This document shows positions 22,684 through 30,341 of a DNA stretch of 43,088 bases, piece by piece. The first letter of the stretch is position 1. Each line of letters opens with the position of its first letter. The position numbers and the translations under genes were made by a program. Below the pieces are notes generated by a model. The model had not been told where the DNA came from and ran no database searches. It saw only the letters and a program-made list of their open reading frames with translations. This DNA is from a bacterium (lineage in GTDB: Bacteria > Desulfobacterota > JAPLJL01), in contig JAQTNV010000031.1 in the NCBI GenBank assembly GCA_028713675.1, positions 1 through 43,088 on the forward strand, read 5' to 3'.

Positions 22684-23443
22684 CCGGGCCGTAATTTTTA
22701 TCGGGATCCTCATTTGCCTCTCGGGATGCGCGGCCAACAAGGAAGTCCAGAAGAACGACCAGTCCCAAGTTTTCTTCCAGCTGGGCGTTTCTTTCATGAA
22801 AGAGGGGGATATGACCAGGTCCCTGGGCGAGCTGTTGAAGGCCCAGGAGCTTGCCCCCGACGATCCGGAAATTCTGAACGCCCTCGGACTAGCCTATCGT
22901 TTCAAAGGCAAGCCGGAAGAAGCCATCGAAGTGTTTAAGAAAGCGATCAAGGTTCGGCCGGATTTTTCGGGCGCTTATAACAATCTCGGCGTGTCTTACC
23001 TTGACATCGGGGACTGGGACAAGGCCATTCCCTGTTTTGAACGGGCTCTGAAGAATTTACTTTACGAGACCCCGGAATGGGCCCGGGACAACCTGGGCTG
23101 GGCTTATTTCAAAAAGAAGGATTTCCCCCGGGCCGTGGAAGAATTCAAGCAGTCCCTGGTGGAGGCGCCCCGTTTCTGCCAGGCCCATAATCACCTGGGC
23201 CAGGCTTATATGGAAACCAGCAAATATGAAGATGCCGCCTTCGAATTCCGGCTGGCGGTTAAATACTGTCCACAGTACCCCGAGGCTTTCCTGAACCTGG
23301 GACTTGCCTACGTCAAGATCGGCAAGGCCCAGGAAGCCTGTGCAAATTTCAATCACGCTCAACAAATGGGGGGGGAAGGAGAAATCTCCCGAACCGCCAA
23401 CCGATATCTTAAATTGCTGAAATGCGGCCCGGGTGAGAAGTAA
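22670..23443 (+). CDS. TPR lipoprotein, PilF/Tgl-like
   Basis: A 257-residue outer-membrane lipoprotein made of TPR repeats. The TTG at 22670 is chosen because GGAGG ends four bases upstream and it gives a short signal peptide with lipobox L17-S-G-C20. From about residue 30 onward there are at least six TPR units (VFFQLGVSFMKEGDMTRSLG, ILNALGLAYRFKGKPEEAI, AYNNLGVSYLDIGDWDKAI and so on). The order and length fit PilF (Pseudomonas) and Tgl (Myxococcus), which place the PilQ secretin of type IV pili in the outer membrane. No other pilus gene is here, so it may serve another outer-membrane machine. It overlaps the gene before it and precedes the RodZ-like gene by 34 bases. Confidence 0.82.
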   Translation: MRLSSRAVIFIGILICLSGCAANKEVQKNDQSQVFFQLGVSFMKEGDMTRSLGELLKAQELAPDDPEILNALGLAYRFKGKPEEAIEVFKKAIKVRPDFSGAYNNLGVSYLDIGDWDKAIPCFERALKNLLYETPEWARDNLGWAYFKKKDFPRAVEEFKQSLVEAPRFCQAHNHLGQAYMETSKYEDAAFEFRLAVKYCPQYPEAFLNLGLAYVKIGKAQEACANFNHAQQMGGEGEISRTANRYLKLLKCGPGEK

Positions 23444-23477
23444 CCCGGACCTTTCCCCGCTGGGGGGGGATGAAGCC

Positions 23478-24272
23478 ATGGCGGAAAATCCGGAGAGTTT
23501 TGGAGAGTATCTCCGCCGGGAAAGGGAAGCCCGGGGAATCAGCCGGGAAGAACTTTGCCGGGTGACCAGGATCTCCAAGTTTATCCTGGAGGCTTTGGAG
23601 ACCGATGACTATCGCTTTCTCCCTCAGGAACCCTTTATCCGGGGATACCTCCGCAATTATGCCCGCGAACTGAATATTCCGATCGAGGAGATTCTGCTCC
23701 GCTTTGAAAACTTCCGTCCGGGGTCCAGACCGTCTGAAAAGAAATCCGGGGAAGAGAAAAAAGAACTGGATCAGCCGGCGGCTTCGCCCTGGATTCGCCT
23801 GGGGATGATCGGATTGGTTCTGCTCCTGGGGACAGGATTGCTGTTTTTCTGGTTTTCCGGCCGGGGAAAGCCTGTCCCGGCGGTGAAGAGCCCGGTTGAG
23901 ATGAAGGTAATCTCCGCCCCGCTTCCGGTCAGCTATCCGGTCGAAACGGACAACTTTCCCCTGGAAACCTCAGCCGCGGTCAAGCCGGAGACCATTCCGG
24001 TTATCCCGTTGACGGGCGGGGCCGAGGTCCCCCTGATTTTTCTGGCCCGGGAAGAAGTGTGGGTCAAGTTCAGCATCGATGAGGGACCGGCGCAGGAAAT
24101 TCTGCTCCGGCCGGGAGAAAGCTACCGGATCAAGGGCCAGATCAGTTTTGATTTGCTGATCGGGAATGCCGGCGGGATCGAATTGATTTTCAACGGGAAA
24201 CCGCTTCCCGCCTTAGGTTCCTCCGGCCGGGTGGTCCATTTGCGGCTGCCGGTGCCAAATATCCAAGGATAA
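23478..24272 (+). CDS. RodZ-like transmembrane HTH protein
   Basis: A 264-residue protein with the RodZ layout. Residues about 7-70 are a cytoplasmic HTH of the Cro type (FGEYLRREREARGISREEL, then YRFLPQEPFIRGYLRNYARELNI). A basic linker leads to one membrane helix (about 106-127), and the periplasmic part ends in a beta domain (about 190-262) like DUF4115. RodZ couples MreB filaments to the cell wall machinery in rods. The ATG at 23478 is preferred: GGGGGGGG ends eight bases upstream, and the earlier GTG at 23433 lies inside the preceding gene. Placed between a PilF/Tgl-like lipoprotein and chemoreceptor-like genes, it may have a role in envelope or motility organisation rather than cell shape. 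Confidence 0.85.
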   Translation: MAENPESFGEYLRREREARGISREELCRVTRISKFILEALETDDYRFLPQEPFIRGYLRNYARELNIPIEEILLRFENFRPGSRPSEKKSGEEKKELDQPAASPWIRLGMIGLVLLLGTGLLFFWFSGRGKPVPAVKSPVEMKVISAPLPVSYPVETDNFPLETSAAVKPETIPVIPLTGGAEVPLIFLAREEVWVKFSIDEGPAQEILLRPGESYRIKGQISFDLLIGNAGGIELIFNGKPLPALGSSGRVVHLRLPVPNIQG

Positions 24273-24275
24273 TCA

Positions 24276-26768
24276 GTGAATTTAAAAACCCGGATTAGTC
24301 TCCTGGAAACATTGATTGTTTCCTCCGCTCTGACTCTGGTTTTTCTGGTTACCTATTACCTGATTTCCTTTTCCCTTTCCGAAATCGAGATCTCGGTGGC
24401 CGTGTTGCTTATGACCCTGGCGGTTTTAGGCTGGCCGCTGAGGATGGTACTCAAGCGTTTCTGGCTTAATCCGCTGTCCAGCCGGGATTTTTCCGAAATG
24501 AGCCCACCGGAAAAGCTGCAAGCGGTCATTTCCGCTAACCGTTTTCCCTACCTTTCCGCGACGGCCTCTCTGCTCTGGTGGTATGTGGTGGGAGCCCTGA
24601 CGGCATTCCTGGTCTGGATTTTCTCCGGGATGGAACCCATCAAGGTCGGGATTTTTTACGGGGCGGTTGTTACCGGGGGAACCACCGCGGCCCTCTACCA
24701 GTTTTACCTGATCAAGCGGACCCTCCAGCCCATCCTGGAGGATTGGCTGAGTACGGAAGTCGAAATCAGGGAATACGAAACGGCGTTCTTCCGGACCGGA
24801 ATCCGGGCCAAATTTCTGATCACTTTTTCCCTGTTTGTCGGGGTTTTCCTTTGCTTTTCTGCGGTTTGTCTCCTGTACATTTCCCGCGATATTTCCCGTA
24901 AAAACTTCAACCAGCTGGCCCAGAAAGAGCTTCATCGGATCTCCACCCGGCTGGCCGGAATCGAAGACCAGGGAACCGGGATCGGGGAAGAACTGACGAA
25001 ATCACTCGAGCAGGTCAATCTTTCCGAATTAGCCGGGTTGAGGATCGTGAATGCGCAGGGGGTGATTCAGGGGGAAACGGCGGGAAAATTGCCGTCCGCT
25101 TCCCCGGAGATCATGACCCTGAAGGTTCCGCTTTCCCGCGGGAACCTGTATCTCGAAGGGGTCTTTGTCCCCCAGCTTTCCTCCGATCCGGTTTCCCGAG
25201 GAATTTTCCCGCTCCTGGTCCTGATCGCGGGGATTCTTTTCATAACGATTGTCTGCGCATATTTCGCGGCGCAGGACGTGTCCAGGCCGATTGCTCTGCT
25301 GGGCAAGGCGATTAAATCCGCGGCGCGGGGCGACTTCCGCGACCATCCCCTCCCCATTACCGAAGACGAAGTCGGAGTTCTGTCCGAAGGTCTGGGAGGG
25401 ATGTTGCAGGATCTGGGCCGGATGACCCGGAGAATCGACCGTACTTACCAGGAGACGCAGAAGGTAAACCGGGGAATTTTTGTTTCCATCAAAGAGATCG
25501 CCCGCCGGGCCGAGCTGCAGGCGGTGTCCCTCGAGCAGGGAATTTCCGCCGTGGAAGAGATGAGTCAGACGATGGGGGAGACGACCAACAATACCCGGAT
25601 CCTCTCCGAAGCCGGGGAGAACATCTCCAAATACACCGGGGATTTGAAGATAAAAATCAACGAGGTCACACCCCGTGCGGATCTGCTTTTCCACGTGATC
25701 GAGGAGGCGGGGGGAACCATCCGGAAATTGAATGAAACCATGGGCGGCCTCGCCGGAGAAGTCAGTCAGCTGGTTTGGGAGGCCGGGGGGGTGAACCAGA
25801 AAATTCTGTCCGTCCAGCAATCCGCCCAGGACATGAAGCGCCAAACCCGGGAGGCGGTGGCCGACGCCCAGGGGATCTCCGGAATGGCCGGCCAGGTCTG
25901 GAAAACCGTCCAGGGTACCGGGGAAAGTCTTGCCCAGGTGAAAAAACTGGCCGACCAGGATTTGGAGCAAGTGGGCATCCTGAAAGACCAGGCCGAGGAT
26001 ATTGGAGGGATTCTCACCGTCATTGACGAGGTGGCGGAGGACACCCGCCTGCTTTCTCTCAACGCGGCGATCATCGCGGTCCAGGCCCGGGAGGAGGGGA
26101 GGGGGTTTGCGGTGGTGGCGGGTGGAATCCGCGAACTGGCTGATCAGACCCGGACCTCGATCGCGAATGTCACCGACCTGATCCGCTCCGTGCAGACGCA
26201 GGGGTTGGAAGCGGTGGAGGCGATCCGTCAGGGGGCCGGGCAGGCCCACGCGGGGGTGGAGGCAGCGCTGGGAGTGCAGGAGAAAATTCAGGAAATGGAT
26301 GCGACGCTGACCCAGCTCAAGGAGACGATGCTTTTAATCGAACGGGTTATCAGTGATTGGGTGGAAGGGGTGAACCGGGTAGCGGCCAGCCTGCAGAGCT
26401 TCACGGTCGAGGCCGGGGAGGTTTCCCGGGTGGGGAATGAGCAGAGCCGGATCAGCAACCAGGTAGCCGCGAACTTTGAAGAAGTGAGAAAAATCAGTTC
26501 CTTGATCAAAAAAACCATGACCGATCTGGCCCAGGGAAGCACGATGATCAAGAAGGCGACCGAAAGCATCGGGCAGATGGCGGGAGAGTTTGAGCGAATC
26601 GGCATTTCCCGCCGGGAAAACACCGAGAAAATCATGCGGGGAATGCGGGAGATCCAGGCCGGGGCCGAGGCCAACCGGATGCGTTCCCGGGACCTGGAGA
26701 AAACCGTCGCCTTTCTGGGGATCCAGGCGGACAAATTAAAAGGCGAAGTGGAGAAATTCCGTTGGTAA
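24276..26768 (+). CDS. Six-TM chemoreceptor-like protein with altered signalling tip (1)
   Basis: An 830-residue MCP-like signal protein. Four hydrophobic helices lie in the first 150 residues (about 9-34, 35-58, 92-118, 120-148), then TM5 (about 178-202), a small outer domain (205-300), TM6 (about 304-326), a HAMP domain (about 330-390) and a long coiled-coil signalling arm. The hairpin tip reads VAEDTRLLSLNAAIIAVQAREEGRGFAVVA in pieces: N596 is kept, but the glutamate and arginine that in E. coli Tsr are E385 and R388 are I600 and Q603. Canonical receptors use these for trimer and CheA/CheW contact. The GTG start lies three bases after the rodZ-like stop with AAGGA upstream. A second receptor follows after 12 bases. 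No cheA, cheW or cheR is near. Confidence 0.85.
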   Translation: MNLKTRISLLETLIVSSALTLVFLVTYYLISFSLSEIEISVAVLLMTLAVLGWPLRMVLKRFWLNPLSSRDFSEMSPPEKLQAVISANRFPYLSATASLLWWYVVGALTAFLVWIFSGMEPIKVGIFYGAVVTGGTTAALYQFYLIKRTLQPILEDWLSTEVEIREYETAFFRTGIRAKFLITFSLFVGVFLCFSAVCLLYISRDISRKNFNQLAQKELHRISTRLAGIEDQGTGIGEELTKSLEQVNLSELAGLRIVNAQGVIQGETAGKLPSASPEIMTLKVPLSRGNLYLEGVFVPQLSSDPVSRGIFPLLVLIAGILFITIVCAYFAAQDVSRPIALLGKAIKSAARGDFRDHPLPITEDEVGVLSEGLGGMLQDLGRMTRRIDRTYQETQKVNRGIFVSIKEIARRAELQAVSLEQGISAVEEMSQTMGETTNNTRILSEAGENISKYTGDLKIKINEVTPRADLLFHVIEEAGGTIRKLNETMGGLAGEVSQLVWEAGGVNQKILSVQQSAQDMKRQTREAVADAQGISGMAGQVWKTVQGTGESLAQVKKLADQDLEQVGILKDQAEDIGGILTVIDEVAEDTRLLSLNAAIIAVQAREEGRGFAVVAGGIRELADQTRTSIANVTDLIRSVQTQGLEAVEAIRQGAGQAHAGVEAALGVQEKIQEMDATLTQLKETMLLIERVISDWVEGVNRVAASLQSFTVEAGEVSRVGNEQSRISNQVAANFEEVRKISSLIKKTMTDLAQGSTMIKKATESIGQMAGEFERIGISRRENTEKIMRGMREIQAGAEANRMRSRDLEKTVAFLGIQADKLKGEVEKFRW

Positions 26769-26780
26769 GCGGGGATCACC

Positions 26781-29483
26781 ATGCCGTTTGACTGGCTCTT
26801 AAAACGGGGAGGCGGAAAAAAGGCCTGGGCGGTCCGGAGCTTGATTGCCCTGACTTTTTCCGCCGCCTCGATTTTTCTGGGAATATTTTTTGCGTGTATT
26901 TTTCTGGCGGCGACTTCCTCCGCGGTTTCCATTTACCAGGTGGCCGGGACCCCGAAGTTTCTGTTCCCGGTAATTACTTTCACTTTCCTCGTGCAGGTGA
27001 TCGGAAACGAGTACTGGCTCCGGCGGATTTTCCGTTTCCTCCAGAACCGGGAGGATGGCCGGGAAACCGCGCCGGAACAGATCCCGGTCGTGATCCGCGA
27101 CGCTTTGGTCTTTCCCCTGCGCGGATCGCTCCTGGCTTTCATCCTCTGGATTTTTTCCGCCACGGTTTTCCCCCTGCTGGAAGTGTCCTACCTGCATCTG
27201 ACCTACTTCCAGGCGCTGATTATCGGGGCCACGGTCTTGTGCACGGGGATGGCCACTTTCCTGCTGAATTTTTATCTTTTCAAGATTATTCTTTCCCGGG
27301 TTTTGGAGGAGGAAATCCCGGTGGGGACCCGGCCGGCCAGGGGTTGGGGGAAAATTTACTTTCCTATCCGGTTGAAACTGATTTTCAGTTTCCTGATTCT
27401 TCTGGTGGTTGGCCTTTCCCTCCTGGCCCTGCTGGTTTCCACATACACCATCCGGACCTTGAAGGGACAAACCGCCCGGTTTGGCCTGGCCCGCCTGCAG
27501 GAAATCAGCGCCGAATGGAAAAGTACTTTTCCTCCCGATTCGGGCGAGGCCGGGATGACCGCGCCGGAGCGCCGGAAGTGGCTCCAGGCTCGGACGAAGC
27601 AGATCGGAAGCCAGGTGATTTATCTGGATCTGGTCCGGAAAGAAGTCCTCGGAGGAGGAGAGACAAAGGAATATCCCCAACTGGTGATGGCGGTCAATCC
27701 CGGGAGACAGGAGAAACAATCGCCGTATTTCTCTTTTGTCAGGCAGATGGATTTTCTGAATCTTTTCGGCCGGATCCAGAAAGTTCTGGAACGGAGGGAG
27801 GAAGGAATAATCTACGATTACGGGCCGGGCGACCTCATGCTTTACCAGCCGATCGCGGAGGGACAGTATCTGCTGGCCCGGTATCCCCTTTCCACCTTCC
27901 ACAAGGAAATGACCTGGATTTTCAAATTTATTATGATCATTTTTTGCCTGGGCTTGGTGCTTTCCCTGGGAATTGCCCGGCTTTCCGCCGAGGATATTTC
28001 TCTGCCTTTTCAAAAAATCCTGCAGGTTTCGGCCCGCATTTCCTCCGGCGATTTACGGGAGCGGATTCGGATCCCGATGGGCGATGAAATCGGGGACCTG
28101 GCCGGTAATTTCCAGAGGATGACCCGGGGATTAAAGGGGATTGTTTCTGAAATCGATGCCTCTTCCCGGGACGTCCAGCAGGGGCTTTGGGGAATAATCC
28201 GGACCGGGGGCCAGATCAGCCAGGTCCTGGACCGGCAGGTATTGGAGCTCCAGTTGATGCTGGCTTCCGCCCGGACGACCGTGGAGACTCTCCAGGGTCT
28301 GGAAAAAATGGTTTCCCAGTTTTCCATTCTGGCCCAGGAATCCTCCTCTTCAATTTTCGAAATGGATGCCAGCAACCGCGAGGTGTTTCACAACCTCAAG
28401 GAGATGTCGGGAGTGGTCGAGAACGTCTGGAGTTCCCTGAAAGAGATTGGCCAGTTGATCATCCAGAGCAAAAACGCCGTCGGTCGAATGTCAGAAACCT
28501 TTGGCGCGGTTTTGAGCTCGACCCGGGGTTTTTCCGGAAACAGTGGGCAGATCCTGGAAAAAGCGCGGGAATCGGCCCGGCTCGCCCGGGAGGTTTCCGA
28601 GCGCGGCCAGAAAGCCAAGTCCGAGGTCTGGACGGCGTTGCGCGGGGCGGAGAAAATCCGCGATTCGGCCGCCCACGAAATTGAAACTTACCGGAATTTA
28701 TCCGCGAGCATTGAAAAAATCGCCGGGGTGGTGAAGCTGATCAACGGCGTGGCGGAGCGGACCAATCTGCTGGGGTTGAACGCCAGTATCATCGCGGTCG
28801 GATCGGTGGAATACGGGAGGAGTTTCACCGTCGTGGCTGAAGAAATCAAGGAACTGGCCGACCGGGTTACCAACTCCACCCAGGAGGTCTCGGGCCTGAT
28901 TAAATCTCTCCAGCAGATTTCGGGGTCCTCCCAGCATGCTTTCCTGCAGGCCCGGGAAAAAATCGAAACGGAGCTGGACCTGTTGCAATCGGCTGAACAG
29001 TTGCTGAATGAAATCGGCAGGCAGGCGGGCAGAATCACCGCCGTCGCTCTGGAAATCGAGGAAATCATCGGGACTCAGGCCGGCGGAGAGGGACAGGTGG
29101 ATCTCAACCCCCTGCAGAGCCGGCTGGCGGGGATCGAGGCGGCCCTGGATAAAGTCGGGGTCGAAGAAATCCTCGGCCACGCCCAAAAAATGGGCGAGGT
29201 GGTTTCCGAAATCAAGCAGATCGCCGAAGGCCAGGCCGAAAGCAGCCGGATGATCACCGTGGGAGTGGAAGAGATTAATCAAATGATTAAATATTTTCAA
29301 AATATTACTAAAGATGAAATTAAGAAAGCCGGGATGGTGGCCAGTCTGGTGGAGGAAATCCAGGGGCTAACCGGGCAATCGCTGGCGGAAACCAACCGGG
29401 TCATAAACTCGGGTAAAATCCTGGATGAATTAATTAAGGAACTAAGAGTGGAAGCAGGAAAATTTCAATTGGATCAAAATTGA
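26781..29483 (+). CDS. Six-TM chemoreceptor-like protein with altered signalling tip (2)
   Basis: A 900-residue paralogue of the preceding gene with the same layout: four N-terminal hydrophobic helices (about 16-50, 54-80, 110-138, 141-168), TM5 (about 190-222), an outer domain (225-370), TM6 (about 375-402), HAMP (about 405-460) and a long coiled-coil arm. Its tip has VAERTNLLGLNASIIAVGSVEYGR in pieces: N667 is kept, I671 and G674 replace the Tsr E385 and R388 positions, as in its partner. The change is shared by both, so it is a subfamily trait, not decay. The C-terminus ends like many receptors but no CheR-binding pentapeptide is visible. ATG follows the previous stop by 12 bases. recO follows after 81 bases. 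Confidence 0.85.
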   Translation: MPFDWLLKRGGGKKAWAVRSLIALTFSAASIFLGIFFACIFLAATSSAVSIYQVAGTPKFLFPVITFTFLVQVIGNEYWLRRIFRFLQNREDGRETAPEQIPVVIRDALVFPLRGSLLAFILWIFSATVFPLLEVSYLHLTYFQALIIGATVLCTGMATFLLNFYLFKIILSRVLEEEIPVGTRPARGWGKIYFPIRLKLIFSFLILLVVGLSLLALLVSTYTIRTLKGQTARFGLARLQEISAEWKSTFPPDSGEAGMTAPERRKWLQARTKQIGSQVIYLDLVRKEVLGGGETKEYPQLVMAVNPGRQEKQSPYFSFVRQMDFLNLFGRIQKVLERREEGIIYDYGPGDLMLYQPIAEGQYLLARYPLSTFHKEMTWIFKFIMIIFCLGLVLSLGIARLSAEDISLPFQKILQVSARISSGDLRERIRIPMGDEIGDLAGNFQRMTRGLKGIVSEIDASSRDVQQGLWGIIRTGGQISQVLDRQVLELQLMLASARTTVETLQGLEKMVSQFSILAQESSSSIFEMDASNREVFHNLKEMSGVVENVWSSLKEIGQLIIQSKNAVGRMSETFGAVLSSTRGFSGNSGQILEKARESARLAREVSERGQKAKSEVWTALRGAEKIRDSAAHEIETYRNLSASIEKIAGVVKLINGVAERTNLLGLNASIIAVGSVEYGRSFTVVAEEIKELADRVTNSTQEVSGLIKSLQQISGSSQHAFLQAREKIETELDLLQSAEQLLNEIGRQAGRITAVALEIEEIIGTQAGGEGQVDLNPLQSRLAGIEAALDKVGVEEILGHAQKMGEVVSEIKQIAEGQAESSRMITVGVEEINQMIKYFQNITKDEIKKAGMVASLVEEIQGLTGQSLAETNRVINSGKILDELIKELRVEAGKFQLDQN

Positions 29484-29564
29484 AATTAATATATAGTAAT
29501 TAAGGTGGAAGCCCGAATATGGCAATCACGGCAGATCCATAGTTTTTCCTTGATTTTTTAAAAA

Positions 29565-30341
29565 TTGAATGAGAGGATATTGAGGACTACCCCGGCCGTA
29601 GTATTGAAATCGACGCCTTGGCAGGAAACTGATCGGGTCGTCAGCATGTTTACCCCTGAATACGGAAGAATCAGGGGAATTGCCCGGGGAGGGTCAAGAA
29701 GCCGGAAGAGATTCGGGGCGGGTCTGGATCCATTGACTCATATCCAGATGCATTTTCGTTCCTGGGAAAACCGGGACCTGGTCCGCCTGGAATTCTGCGA
29801 GCCGATTGAGACTTTCACGCTGCTCCGAAACGAGGTGCTCCGGTTTGGAATGGGATTTTATTTTGCGGAAATTATCGGGGGGTTGTTTCCGGAGCGGGAA
29901 GCCAATCCGGAGGTTTTTGAGCTTCTGCTCTGGGGATTACAGAGGCTGGAATTGTGCGATGACCCGCACGGGCTGGCCCGGAAATTCGAAATCAAGGTCA
30001 TCAGCATGGCGGGTTACCATCCCCAGTCCGGGGCCTGTCGGGTTTGCGGAAAGGGGACCGGGGGGAAAACAAATTTTCGTTTCCTGCTGGAAGCGGGGGA
30101 AATCATCTGCCCGGATTGCTATAATGATTTTCCCGGCCCGACTATTACAGGGGAGAGCGTGGCGATTTTGAACCGCGTTCCCACCCTGGGTTGGGAGGGA
30201 TTGAATCGGTTGAGGATTTCACCCCGGGTGATTGAAGAATTAGATGGGGTTATTTCCGACTATATCCGTTACCATACCGGGGGAAAATTCCGATCGAAGA
30301 CTTTTATTGAATCAATTCGACATGGGGGGACAAGGGCATGA
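29565..30341 (+). CDS. recO: DNA repair protein RecO
   Basis: RecO helps load RecA on SSB-coated single-stranded DNA in the RecFOR pathway. The 258-residue protein has the N-terminal OB fold (AVVLKSTPWQETDRVVSMFT, GRIRGIARGGSRSRKRFGAG) and a C-terminal helical domain with a C4 zinc motif: C158-x2-C161 and C182-x2-C185. The start is uncertain: TTG at 29565 is given; TTG at 29580 would also open just before the OB fold but its Shine-Dalgarno (GAGAGGA) is only two bases away. Its stop overlaps the start of the following giant gene (ATGA), so the two are co-translated. Its place among envelope genes is odd for a repair factor. Confidence 0.93.
   Translation: MNERILRTTPAVVLKSTPWQETDRVVSMFTPEYGRIRGIARGGSRSRKRFGAGLDPLTHIQMHFRSWENRDLVRLEFCEPIETFTLLRNEVLRFGMGFYFAEIIGGLFPEREANPEVFELLLWGLQRLELCDDPHGLARKFEIKVISMAGYHPQSGACRVCGKGTGGKTNFRFLLEAGEIICPDCYNDFPGPTITGESVAILNRVPTLGWEGLNRLRISPRVIEELDGVISDYIRYHTGGKFRSKTFIESIRHGGTRA

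Noticed and set aside
25029..26249. Minus-strand open frame (406 codons) inside receptor gene 1
   Set aside because: Antisense shadow of a conserved receptor arm; leucine/proline/glycine-rich with no recognisable domain.
26799..28087. Open frames of about 400 codons on both strands inside receptor gene 2
   Set aside because: Both overlap the conserved TM and HAMP coding sequence in other frames and have skewed composition.
24276..29483. Ordinary chemotaxis operon
   Set aside because: No cheA, cheW, cheB, cheR or cheY is present in the window and the receptor tips lack key residues.
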